From NCBI GenBank assembly GCA_036742455.1, contig DAINQU010000020.1, forward strand, positions 1 to 56,951: a DNA stretch of 56,951 bases. The letters are read 5' to 3'. Below the pieces are notes generated by a model that saw only the letters and a list, made by a program, of their open reading frames with translations, ran no database searches and was not told the origin of the DNA. Position 1 is the first letter of the stretch; each line of letters begins with the position of its first letter. This DNA is from CAIKZZ01 sp036742455. GTDB lineage: Bacteria; Pseudomonadota; Gammaproteobacteria; Steroidobacterales; Steroidobacteraceae. Shown here piece after piece: positions 49,501 through 56,951 of this stretch. A program made the translations under genes and the position numbers.

Positions 49501-50721
49501 TCAGGTCTGCAGTCGCTCGTCGACCCATTCGATCCAGTGACGCAGCGGGATCGTCGTACCGGCCGACAAGTGCAGTAAGCAGCCGACATTCGCCGAGAGC
49601 ACCACGTCGGGCGACAGTGCGGTTAAGTGTTCGAGCTTCAGGCGCCGCAATCGATCGGAGATCTCCGGCTGCAATAGCGCATAGGCGCCGGCCGAGCCAC
49701 AACACAGCGCGCGATCCACCACCGGCAAAACGGTCGCACCACACGCCTCCAACACCGACTCCACGGCAGCAGCCCCCTTCAGACCGTGCTGCAGCGTGCA
49801 CGGTGCGTGGAATGCGACGCGACAGGTCGATGCCTCACGCAACCGTGCAACGAGGCGCTCGCGTTCACCCAACAAAAATTCTCCGGGATCTCGGGCGAGC
49901 GCACTGACACGCCGCGCGCGCTCGGCATACCGAGGATCATCGGCGAGCCGGGCCCCGTACTCACGGATTTCGAGTGTGCATGCCGTCGCCGTCCATACGA
50001 TCGCCTCGACCCCGTCCTCAATCAGCGGCCACCACGCATCGATATTGCGGCGCGCGGTCTGAAGCGATCCGCACGGGTCGTCGGTGTGGTGTGCCAGCGC
50101 ACCGCAGCAGCGCGCCGATGGCTGCAGCGCTTGGACGCCTAACGTCTGCAACACGCGCACAAACGCGGCATCGATACCCGGCAAGGCAGACGGCTGCACG
50201 CACCCGGACGGCAGGATGACGCGGCGGATACCGGGCGTGGGCGCCACCGCGGCCGGGGATTGAAACGGTCGCACGTAGTCGCGCAATCGCCGCGGCAGCA
50301 GCGGTCGAAGTCGTTGCGCAACGCGATAGAGTGGGCGAAACCACGGTCCGAGCAGCACACCGCGCAGGAGCGCGCGCATGACCCGTTGCGTCCACGGGCG
50401 CGGGCGTTGCTCGCGCAGGGCGTTGCGCCCCAGTTCGAGCAACTCGGTGTACTGCACGCCGGACGGACACGTCGTCTCACAGGACCGGCAGCCGAGACAG
50501 CGGTCCAAATGCGCCTGCGTCACCGCAGACACCGGCCCACCTTCAAAGATCTGTTTGGTCAAATAGATCCGCCCGCGGGGGCCATCGAGTTCCGCGCCAG
50601 TCAGCCGATAGGTCGGGCACGTCGCGTTGCAGAACCCGCAGTGCACACAGGCGCGCAACAGCGTTTCCGCACGACGACCCGCCGCAGTACCGGCGTGCGC
50701 GTCAGACAGGCGGGTCTGCAT
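49501..50721 (-). CDS. glcF: Glycolate oxidase iron-sulfur subunit GlcF
   Basis: This 406-residue protein (E. coli 407) has two [4Fe-4S] motifs in the N-terminal third, CVHCGFCNATCPTY and CLGCRSCETTCPSGV, and two CCG domains (about 170-270, with PSGCVQPSALPG and SARCCGALAHHT; about 295-390, with HAPCTLQHGLKG and RALCCGSAGAY). It passes electrons from the flavin subunits toward the quinone pool. I start at ATG 50721 with AGGA upstream, overlapping glcE by 20 nt. A longer frame lies inside glcE. Confidence 0.95.
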   Translation of the reverse strand: MQTRLSDAHAGTAAGRRAETLLRACVHCGFCNATCPTYRLTGAELDGPRGRIYLTKQIFEGGPVSAVTQAHLDRCLGCRSCETTCPSGVQYTELLELGRNALREQRPRPWTQRVMRALLRGVLLGPWFRPLYRVAQRLRPLLPRRLRDYVRPFQSPAAVAPTPGIRRVILPSGCVQPSALPGIDAAFVRVLQTLGVQALQPSARCCGALAHHTDDPCGSLQTARRNIDAWWPLIEDGVEAIVWTATACTLEIREYGARLADDPRYAERARRVSALARDPGEFLLGERERLVARLREASTCRVAFHAPCTLQHGLKGAAAVESVLEACGATVLPVVDRALCCGSAGAYALLQPEISDRLRRLKLEHLTALSPDVVLSANVGCLLHLSAGTTIPLRHWIEWVDERLQT

Positions 50722-51787
50722 ACCATCGTCCTGGGTTGAAGAGGTGCAGAGGGTCAAATGCGGCGCGTAAGTCGCATTCAAGACGCGCCACGGCAGCCGA
50801 CTGCGCGGGGAAACTTGGGATGGACGGATCACCACCGCGGAAGCGGGTCGCATGCCCGCCAAAGCGGCGCACTGTCTCGCGTATCTCCGTGGCCGGTGCA
50901 TCGGTCACGACCCAACGCCGTTGGCCGCTCCATTCCACCAGCATGGGCCCCCAAGCAGTGAGTGCGGGCACGTCCGCCGGCAGGCCTAAGCGCCACAGCG
51001 GGCGCGCCGCATCCGCGAGTCCGGTGAGTTCTCGCACCGCATGCCAGTGCGTCGTGGCCTCAGCGGGGGACAGCCGATCCCCACCCACCGTGTGTTCCGC
51101 GTGGCGCACTGCCGCTTCGCCACCGGAGAGGCGCACGTGCAAGGCGCCGTCCGCATACGAGGTCGCCGAGATCGGTAAGGGCAACCGCATCCAATTCGTC
51201 ATCCATGCCAAGGCCGTCGTCTCCGGTTGCCGGTGCACCAGCGTGACTTCGCAGGAGGGCATCGGCACGACTTTGAGCGACACGTCCAAGATGACGCCCA
51301 ACGAACCGAGCGACCCCGCCAGCGCGCGAGAGACGTCGTAACCGGCCACGTTCTTGGCCACTCGACCGCCGACGGTCAGCACGTCGCCACGGCCATCGAT
51401 CAGGCGTGCGCCGAGCACACTGTCCCGAACCGCCCCAGTCCCCACACCGTGCGCAAGACGACGCGGTCCGGCAAGCCCGGCAGCAACCATGCCACCGACG
51501 GTCGCCGCCGCACCAAAATGCGGGGGTTCAAAGCCGAGCATCTGTCCCTGCGAGGCGAGTAACGCCTCCACGTCGGCCAACCGCGTACCCGCCCGCGCGG
51601 TGATGACCAGCTCCGAGGGTTCGTACTCGATCACGCCGTGGTACGGCCGAGGGTCGAGTCGTTCGGCATGCACCGTTCCCCCGTAAAACGACTTCGTACC
51701 GCCCGCCTCTATACACAGCGGCGTGCCACCGGCCGCCGCGGCGCGAACGCGTTCCACCAATTCGGCGGCTGCCACGGTGATCACCAT
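50702..51787 (-). CDS. glcE: Glycolate oxidase FAD-binding subunit GlcE
   Basis: This 361-residue PCMH/VAO-type flavoprotein (350 in E. coli) has VIEYEPSELVITARAGTRLADVEALL (the FAD-binding strand region), EPPHFGAAATVGGMVAAGLAGPRR, VGGRVAKNVAGYDVSRALAGSLG and the C-terminal LHLFNPGRWY. It forms the glycolate dehydrogenase complex with GlcD and GlcF, oxidising glycolate to glyoxylate at the membrane. It overlaps glcD by 7 nt and glcF by 20 nt, giving a tightly coupled operon. Confidence 0.95.
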   Translation of the reverse strand: MVITVAAAELVERVRAAAAGGTPLCIEAGGTKSFYGGTVHAERLDPRPYHGVIEYEPSELVITARAGTRLADVEALLASQGQMLGFEPPHFGAAATVGGMVAAGLAGPRRLAHGVGTGAVRDSVLGARLIDGRGDVLTVGGRVAKNVAGYDVSRALAGSLGSLGVILDVSLKVVPMPSCEVTLVHRQPETTALAWMTNWMRLPLPISATSYADGALHVRLSGGEAAVRHAEHTVGGDRLSPAEATTHWHAVRELTGLADAARPLWRLGLPADVPALTAWGPMLVEWSGQRRWVVTDAPATEIRETVRRFGGHATRFRGGDPSIPSFPAQSAAVARLECDLRAAFDPLHLFNPGRWYADPPV

Positions 51788-53274
51788 CTCGGCAACTCGG
51801 GAAAGGCCACGTGACCGGCGTGCACGTGCGTATGGCCGTGCTCGACACAGCGACGCAACGTCGGAATCGCTTTTCCGGGATTAAGCAACCCCGACGGGTC
51901 GAAGGCAGCACGCAGCCGCTCGAAACTCGCCCGCGTCGGCGCATCAAACTGCACGCACAGATGATCTATTTTCTCCAGTCCAACGCCATGCTCACCGGTG
52001 ACCGTACCGCCGACGGCGATACACGTCCGCAGGATCTCATCACCAAAGGCTTCGGCTCGCGCCAATTGGTCGGGATCCTGAGCGTCATACAAGATCAACG
52101 GATGTAGATTGCCATCACCGGCATGGAACACATTCGGGCAGCCGAGGCCGTACCGCGTCTCCATCTCAGCAATCGCGCGCAGTACCGTGCCCAGTTGCCG
52201 ACGCGGTATCGTACCGTCCATGCAGTAATAGTCGGGCGATACTCGGCCCGCTGCGGGGAAGGCGTTCTTACGCCCCGCCCAAAACCGCAGTCGTTCCGCT
52301 TCGTCCCGCGAGGCGGCGATGCGCGTCGCCCCCGAGGCTTGCAGCTGTGCGCGCATCGCGGTGATGCGCTCAGCGACTTCCGTAGGGGTACCATCTGCCT
52401 CACACAGCAAGATCGCCGCGGCCTCAAGGTCGTACCCGGCGTGCACAAAGGGCTCAACCATTCGGGTGGCCGCCTGATCCATCATCTCGAGGCCTGAGGG
52501 CACGAAGCCCGCCGCGATCAGATCCGCGACCGCTCGACCGGCTGACTCAACGCTTGCAAAACTGGCCATCAGACAACAGCGGGTCTCCGCGCGGGGCAGC
52601 AGGCGGACCAAGACTTCGGTGACGACCAACAGCGTCCCCTCAGAGCCCACCGTCAACGCTAAGAGATCCAAGCCCGGGGCATCGAGCGCGGCGCCGCCGA
52701 GTTCGACGCGCTCGCCCGCCACCGTATACGCAGTCACACCGAGCACGTTGTGAACGGTTAACCCATAGCGCAAGCACTGCACTCCGCCGGCATTCTCGGC
52801 GACGTTGCCCCCAATCGTGCAGGCAATCTGACTCGAGGGGTCCGGCGCATAAAAAAGACCATAGGGCGCCGCCGCTTCGCTGATCGCGAGATTGCGCACA
52901 CCGCACTGCACGCGGGCCGTACACGCCTTTGGGTCGATGTGAACGATGCGATCAAGGCGCGCGAGCGAGAGCAACACGGCTTCGCGATGCGGCAAGGCGC
53001 CGCCGGATAATCCGGTCCCGGCACCACGCGCCACCACTGGCACGCGCAGTCGATGACAGATGCTGAGCACAGCCGCGACTTCGGCCTCGTTGGCCGGCAA
53101 GACCACCAGCAGCGGATGCTGGCGCTCAAGGTTGAGACCGTCGCATTCGTAAGGGGCGACCGCTTCATCGGTGGCGAGTATCGACGTCGACGGCAGCACG
53201 GCACGAAGGTGTGCGGCAACCGCGGCGCGTTGCGCCGCGTCGACTGCGCCACGTCCATCGTAGCCGGCCTTCAT
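51781..53274 (-). CDS. glcD: Glycolate oxidase subunit GlcD
   Basis: This 497-residue catalytic FAD subunit (E. coli 499) has an N-terminal PCMH domain (about 40-220) with VARGAGTGLSGGALPHREAV, YAPDPSSQIACTIGGNVAENAGG and VGSEGTLLVVTEV. The C-terminal FAD-oxidase domain has NVFHAGDGNLHPLILYD and GTVTGEHGVGLEK. I set the start at the ATG that overlaps the GNAT stop (ATGA); a TTG six codons upstream is less likely. The substrate could also be D-lactate, but the three-subunit operon is typical for glycolate. Confidence 0.95.
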   Translation of the reverse strand: MKAGYDGRGAVDAAQRAAVAAHLRAVLPSTSILATDEAVAPYECDGLNLERQHPLLVVLPANEAEVAAVLSICHRLRVPVVARGAGTGLSGGALPHREAVLLSLARLDRIVHIDPKACTARVQCGVRNLAISEAAAPYGLFYAPDPSSQIACTIGGNVAENAGGVQCLRYGLTVHNVLGVTAYTVAGERVELGGAALDAPGLDLLALTVGSEGTLLVVTEVLVRLLPRAETRCCLMASFASVESAGRAVADLIAAGFVPSGLEMMDQAATRMVEPFVHAGYDLEAAAILLCEADGTPTEVAERITAMRAQLQASGATRIAASRDEAERLRFWAGRKNAFPAAGRVSPDYYCMDGTIPRRQLGTVLRAIAEMETRYGLGCPNVFHAGDGNLHPLILYDAQDPDQLARAEAFGDEILRTCIAVGGTVTGEHGVGLEKIDHLCVQFDAPTRASFERLRAAFDPSGLLNPGKAIPTLRRCVEHGHTHVHAGHVAFPELPRW

Positions 53275-53768
53275 CGGAGGGGCATCGACCAATAACGCAC
53301 GGTCTTACCCGGCATCGGCGAGCCTTGACCGACGACCGTGAAACCGAGGGCGGCGTGAAAGGCGTCGGAACCCGGATTGGGGGGATCGAGATTCACTTCA
53401 CAAACCAATTGTGCGTGCCCGGCGCGCCGCGCTGCGTCCGCCAATTCGGTGTAGAGCCGGCGCGCAAGACCGCGACCGCGAGCGGTACTCGCGACGATGA
53501 CTCGATCGATATACACAAAATCGGCACTGCGCTCACAAAACCACCGGTAGTTCGGGCTGTCATAGCGGGCATGCGCATCGAAGGCGATCAGGAACGCCTC
53601 ACGACCCGCATCGACACCACCGGCGTAAAACGCTTGCCGCAACAGCGCCTCGAGCGCCTCGGCCGTGAGCGGTGAGGTCGCCTGCTCTTCCTCGCCATTG
53701 AGCGCGAGCAGGGCCGCAGGATCGAGATCCCAGCCCGCCGCCGACGGCACGGTGTCCTTTAAACTCAT
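53271..53768 (-). CDS. GNAT family N-acetyltransferase, coupled to glcD
   Basis: This 165-residue GNAT-fold protein has the acetyl-CoA loop in VIVASTARGRGLARRLYTEL (R/Q-x-x-G-x-G/A type), NLDPPNPGSDAFHAALGF and the last strand RYWSMPLR. It also carries the EAFLIAFD and YVYIDR-type strands. I chose ATG 53768, with GGGG 8 nt upstream; ATG 53774 is equally possible. It is the first gene ahead of glcDEF, overlapping glcD by ATGA. The acetyl acceptor is unknown; its link to glycolate oxidation is by position only. Confidence 0.85.
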   Translation of the reverse strand: MSLKDTVPSAAGWDLDPAALLALNGEEEQATSPLTAEALEALLRQAFYAGGVDAGREAFLIAFDAHARYDSPNYRWFCERSADFVYIDRVIVASTARGRGLARRLYTELADAARRAGHAQLVCEVNLDPPNPGSDAFHAALGFTVVGQGSPMPGKTVRYWSMPLR

Positions 53769-53812
53769 GTGCATGACCCCATGGTAACCAATCACCTCGC
53801 AGGAATCTTGCC

Positions 53813-54268
53813 ATGACTGAGCCTGATCGACTTCACGTAGCCTGCCCGGACTGTTTTCGTGCCGTACGCGTACCGGCGGACCGCCTGAATCAGGCCCCAC
53901 AGTGCCCCGCCTGCCATACCCCATTGTTGCGGTCGGCTCCAATTGAGTTGGACGATCGGGGCTTTGAGGCCTTCGTACGCCACAACGACCTACCCGTCTT
54001 AGTGGATTTCTGGGCCCCGTGGTGCGGACCGTGCCGGCAATACGGTCCGATCGTGGCAGAGGCCGCAGCCCGCTGGAGCGGGCAAGTTGTCGTCGTCAAG
54101 GTCAACAGCGACGTCGCGACCGCGACCAGCGCCCGACTCGGCATACGCAGCATCCCGACGACCGTGCTGTTCCGTAACGGCCAGGAGATCGCCCGACAAG
54201 CCGGCGCATTACCGCCCCAAGAGATCGTGCGCTTTGTCGCAACAGCGCTGCATCCGTCGGGACCTTAG
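53813..54268 (+). CDS. trxC: Thioredoxin 2 (TrxC) with N-terminal zinc-finger motifs
   Basis: This 151-residue protein has two N-terminal Cys pairs, C11-P-D-C14 and C31-P-A-C34, that bind zinc in TrxC. The thioredoxin domain follows (about 45-148) with active site W70-C-G-P-C74 and the cis-Pro region SIPTTVLF. TrxC is a redox-stress-inducible disulfide reductase. It lies divergent to the GNAT gene and its end overlaps the proline-racemase-like gene by 4 nt. Confidence 0.95.
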   Translation: MTEPDRLHVACPDCFRAVRVPADRLNQAPQCPACHTPLLRSAPIELDDRGFEAFVRHNDLPVLVDFWAPWCGPCRQYGPIVAEAAARWSGQVVVVKVNSDVATATSARLGIRSIPTTVLFRNGQEIARQAGALPPQEIVRFVATALHPSGP

Positions 54269-55320
54269 CCGGTTGAGCCGTCCTGCGTCGCATCGCCGCC
54301 CACGCCCCAGGTATCGGCTAGGAGATAACCGGCAGGAAACGGGTCCGTCGGATCCAGCACGTACTCGTGATAGCCGGTAATCCACCCTCGGCCGCGAATC
54401 GACGGCAGTATCGCGGGCCGATTGCCCACGCGCGTTTCACCCAGAATACGGCCCTCGAAACGAGAGCCGATCAACGACGCGTGCGTGAGCCCTTCACCGA
54501 CGTGCAGTTCCCCGCGCGCATGGAGCACCGCCATGCGCGCACACGTGCCCGTACCGGTCGGGCTGCGGTCCGAACGGCCCGGCGCCACAATGCAGGTGTT
54601 ACGCGTGACCTTGCCGGCCCCCTGGAACGGCTCGTTTAATTGCACGATCGACACGCCACGTATACCCGGATTCTCAGGGTGCACGACGTCGAACTGTTCA
54701 CGTGCAGCGCGGCGGACGCGCTCGCCCAACACGGCGAGATCACGGGCTTCGTGCGGCTCGAGCCGGAAACCCAACTGTGTCGCATCGACCAGCGCGTAGA
54801 ACATGCCGCCGTACGCCACGTCCACGGTTATGGTGCCAACACCGGCCACCTCCAAGGGTGCGGCAAGCCGATCAACGAAAGACGCCACATTCGCGATCTC
54901 GACGGACACGCATTTGCCGTTCTGGCACGTGGCCGTGACGTCGACCACGCCGCCCGGCACTTCGATCGAGAAACGCGTGATCGGCTCGTGCATCGGCACG
55001 CGACCGGTCTCAAGCAAGACCGTAGCGATGCAAATTAAATTCGATCCGGAGCTTGGGACGTACTCAGTGGGCTCCATGATGATGGCTCCGGCCACACACC
55101 GTGGATCCGAAGAGGGCACGAGGAGGTTAACGTGCCGAGCCACACTGCCGCGCGGCTCGAGGATCAGCAAGCGTCGCAGCGCATCGTGGCGCGACCGAAA
55201 GGCATCCATGCGCGCATAGACACTCGGGCCGTCGGGTATTGGTAGACCCGACACGATCACGTCGCCAATCTCGCCCTCGGCATGGCAGCCCACCACCGAT
55301 ACGCGCAGATCATTTGTCAC
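54265..55320 (-). CDS. Proline racemase/hydroxyproline epimerase family protein with Ser/Thr active-site positions
   Basis: This 351-residue DapF/proline-racemase-fold protein starts at GTG 55320 with GAGGAG about 7 nt upstream. The opening GCHAEGEIGDVIVSG and the GGMFYALVDA core are typical. In place of the two catalytic cysteines of 4-hydroxyproline epimerases it has S91 (PSSGSNLICIAT) and T255 (DRSPTGTGTCARM), with a shifted Cys at 260. Known Cys/Thr variants dehydrate trans-3-hydroxyproline; this Ser/Thr pair defines another branch, whose activity I cannot give. It may work with the HypD-like gene at 43250. Confidence 0.85.
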   Translation of the reverse strand: MTNDLRVSVVGCHAEGEIGDVIVSGLPIPDGPSVYARMDAFRSRHDALRRLLILEPRGSVARHVNLLVPSSDPRCVAGAIIMEPTEYVPSSGSNLICIATVLLETGRVPMHEPITRFSIEVPGGVVDVTATCQNGKCVSVEIANVASFVDRLAAPLEVAGVGTITVDVAYGGMFYALVDATQLGFRLEPHEARDLAVLGERVRRAAREQFDVVHPENPGIRGVSIVQLNEPFQGAGKVTRNTCIVAPGRSDRSPTGTGTCARMAVLHARGELHVGEGLTHASLIGSRFEGRILGETRVGNRPAILPSIRGRGWITGYHEYVLDPTDPFPAGYLLADTWGVGGDATQDGSTG

Positions 55321-55330
55321 GATTATCTCC

Positions 55331-55672
55331 TCAACGCAGGTCGCGCCAACTGCCGCCATTGACGACATCGATAAAACCCGCCCGTCGTAAGCGCCCGACC
55401 GCCGCTTCGCTGCGCACACCCGAGGCACAGCAGACAATCACCGGACGACTGCGATCCACCCGTTCGAGACCGTCGGGTAATGTCGCCAGCGGAGCGTTAA
55501 TGCTGCCGTCAACATGACCCGCACGGAATTCGTCCGGCGTCCGCACATCGACGATCGTCGCGCCATCGGCCCGCAATGCGGGCACACGGCGCCGGCTACG
55601 CATACCGCGTATCGATCGGGCGACCAGAATGGCGACCACAATGCCAACCACCCACGTCAGCACCACTCCCAT
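55331..55672 (-). CDS. Membrane-anchored rhodanese-domain protein
   Basis: The 113-residue product starts at ATG 55672 (AGGAG upstream) and has an N-terminal membrane helix (GVVLTWVVGIVVAILVA). A short basic linker precedes the rhodanese domain (about 33-113), with VDVRTPDEFRAGHVDGSINAP and active loop CCASGVRSEA (catalytic C82). It would carry sulfur or bind thiols at the membrane face. It overlaps the methyltransferase stop by one base and lies 10 nt before the proline-racemase-like gene, suggesting one operon. Confidence 0.9.
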   Translation of the reverse strand: MGVVLTWVVGIVVAILVARSIRGMRSRRRVPALRADGATIVDVRTPDEFRAGHVDGSINAPLATLPDGLERVDRSRPVIVCCASGVRSEAAVGRLRRAGFIDVVNGGSWRDLR

Positions 55673-56280
55673 CAGCGTGCTCCTACCGTGCGACGCCCGA
55701 TCCATTGGACCACCGCGCTATAGCCGCGATGCCCTTGACCCTCATGGACGTCGCGCTCCAGTTCTGCCGAGCGCAGGATCTCCAATCCGGTGAGTTCAGC
55801 GTCCAATTGCGCTGCCGTCGGCATCAAATCAGGATCGGACGGCCCTCCGGTACCCCGACCTATCTGCGCGGGGGTATAAGCTTCGAGCACGTACACGCCG
55901 CCTGGACGCAACCCGCGCACCGCCTCAGCGTGCAATCGACGGCGCAGCGCGCTGTCGACATGGCACCAAATCGACACAATCACGTCCCACCGGCCGCGTT
56001 CGATGGCGTAATGGGCGAGGTCCACGCATTCGGTCGTGATCGAGACCCCGCGATCGGCCGCGAGACGTCCGGCTTTGGCGAGGCCGACCGCACTCTCATC
56101 AAGCGCATGCACTCTGTGGCCCAAACTCGCTAGATAAACGGCATTCCGACCTTCGCCTTCACCCAGCGACAAGATCTCGGCCGTTGGCGGCAGCAGCGCA
56201 CTCGCCTCTACTAAGAGTCGATTGGGCTCGGTGCCGTAAAAAAACGCATCCGCCGCGTAACGCTGATCGAACTTCGTCAT
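55672..56280 (-). CDS. SAM-dependent class I methyltransferase (TehB/TPMT-like)
   Basis: This 202-residue methyltransferase begins with the aromatic pattern FDQRYAADAFFYGTEPNRLL, typical of TehB/thiol-methyltransferase-like proteins. The SAM-binding motif I is ILSLGEGEGRNAVYLASLG, the acidic motif II is HALDES, and WDVIVSIWCHVDSALRR follows. The substrate could be a small thiol, selenite/tellurite product or other metabolite. The neighbouring rhodanese supports sulfur chemistry only loosely. The ATG at 56280 has AGGGAG about 9 nt upstream. Confidence 0.87.
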   Translation of the reverse strand: MTKFDQRYAADAFFYGTEPNRLLVEASALLPPTAEILSLGEGEGRNAVYLASLGHRVHALDESAVGLAKAGRLAADRGVSITTECVDLAHYAIERGRWDVIVSIWCHVDSALRRRLHAEAVRGLRPGGVYVLEAYTPAQIGRGTGGPSDPDLMPTAAQLDAELTGLEILRSAELERDVHEGQGHRGYSAVVQWIGRRTVGAR

Positions 56281-56346
56281 ACGCACTGCTCCCTGCGGGC
56301 CCAAGGCCGATACCAGAGTGTACCGTGACCGCCCCGAGGGGAGCGA

Positions 56347-56951
56347 TCAGCGCTGCGGTGGTACCGCGCGACCGCGTTGTACGGCGGGTCGTTGGGCGAT
56401 CCTATCGATCCACCGGCTGAGGTGCGGCAGGCCATCAATCCCGACGCCAGCGTCCCCATGGCAGTGCACCCAACTCCAGTGCGCGATATCAGCAATGGTG
56501 TAGTCGTGGCCAGCCAAGTACTCACTTTGGGCCAGGCGCCTTTCCAGAACGTCGAACAAGCGCCGACACTCGCTTCGGTACCGTTCAATCGCATACGGAA
56601 TCGGTTCTGGCGCGTAACGGCTGAAATGGTTGGCCTGACCCATCATCGGGCCCACACCGGCCACTTGAAACATCAGCCATTGGATCGCTCGCGAGCGGTC
56701 TTTCGGCTCCTTGGGCAACAGACGTCCGGTCCGTTCTGCCAGATAGATCAGGATCGCTCCCGATTCGAAGACCGCATAGTCGTCGCTCCCTCGATCAACG
56801 ATGGCAGGTATCCGGCCATTCGGGTTGATCTTCAGAAACCACGGCGCTTTCTGCTCGCCAGACCCGAGATCGAGTGGATGCACGGTGTATGGCAGGCCCA
56901 GTTCTTCGAGCGCAATCGACACCTTCCAGCCGTTCGGTGTCGCAGCAGTGA
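56347..56951 (-). CDS. Glutathione S-transferase, Nu/Ure2p-like, cut by the right edge
   Basis: The frame is open to the window end, and the residues before the first internal GTG (56922) read TAATPNGWKVSIALEELGLP, the conserved TPNGxKVSIxLEE start of YfcG/YghU-type GSTs. So about 8-12 N-terminal residues are missing and the GTG is not the true start. The thioredoxin domain continues with INPNGRIPAIVD and FESGAILIYLAE, and the helical domain with YTIADIAHWSWV. These enzymes act as glutathione or disulfide reductases. Confidence 0.93.
   Translation of the reverse strand, partial: TAATPNGWKVSIALEELGLPYTVHPLDLGSGEQKAPWFLKINPNGRIPAIVDRGSDDYAVFESGAILIYLAERTGRLLPKEPKDRSRAIQWLMFQVAGVGPMMGQANHFSRYAPEPIPYAIERYRSECRRLFDVLERRLAQSEYLAGHDYTIADIAHWSWVHCHGDAGVGIDGLPHLSRWIDRIAQRPAVQRGRAVPPQR

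Noticed and set aside
49304..49801. Minus-strand ORF of 165 codons between the GH3 gene and glcF
   Set aside because: Most of it overlaps glcF in another frame, and the part in the 290-bp spacer is Arg/Gly-rich with no motif.

Overview
The window is high-GC, densely packed bacterial chromosome, most likely from a gammaproteobacterium (Xanthomonadales/Steroidobacterales-like gene content: secreted M20/M28 peptidases, IorAB-type oxidoreductase, GlcDEF, TrxC, and EmrAB with a NodT lipoprotein). The taxonomic call is inference from protein families only. I see no rRNA, tRNA, CRISPR array, IS element or phage gene. A run of 100 N flanked by an identical 55-bp sequence shows a scaffolding join, so this is a draft or metagenome assembly.

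Layout. 1-1.6 kb: the 5' end of a secreted protein running off the left edge, a MAPEG membrane protein and a CDF-type transporter lacking some usual metal ligands. 1.7-9.8 kb: a complete Kdp potassium system with kdpDE (minus) divergent from a 30-codon unknown membrane ORF plus kdpFABC (plus), every gene overlapping the next by 4 nt. 9.8-12.4 kb: a poorly coding stretch, an exported unknown, a metallophosphoesterase and a frameshifted gene. 12.7-14 kb: a secreted M20D amidohydrolase. 14-24.7 kb: the phenylacetate degradation operon paaABCDE-G-I-J-Z-K (minus) with divergent paaX; paaF and paaH are absent. 24.7-28.4 kb: DUF2891 protein, TauE/SafE permease, secreted M28 peptidase, and a hot-dog thioesterase coupled to a 34-codon membrane ORF. 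28.9-32.5 kb: a Nudix hydrolase and a two-subunit molybdenum hydroxylase. 32.6-37.5 kb: an EmrAB-NodT tripartite efflux operon and its divergent TetR regulator. 37.7-40.6 kb: gnd and a secreted M20 peptidase. 40.6-45.6 kb: a catabolic island with divergent halves (flavin monooxygenase LLM, flavin reductase, 4-OT tautomerase and enol-lactonase-like hydrolase against a HypD-like deaminase, GntR and LysR). 45.6-49.2 kb: UDG-like protein, FKBP isomerase and a GH3 glucosidase. 49.5-53.8 kb: glycolate oxidase glcDEF preceded by a coupled GNAT. 53.8-57 kb: trxC, a proline-racemase-family enzyme, a membrane-anchored rhodanese, a methyltransferase and a GST cut by the right edge.

How the parts fit. 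The best-understood modules are high-affinity K+ uptake, aerobic hybrid phenylacetate catabolism under PaaX, glycolate oxidation and drug efflux. The least understood is the 40.6-45.6 kb island. It combines a two-component flavin monooxygenase with a tautomerase, a lactonase-like hydrolase and a deaminase of the hydroxyproline pathway type, with two inverted repeats in its shared promoter region. Many junctions use ATGA, GTGA or TTGA overlaps, so translational coupling is common and decided several start codons here.
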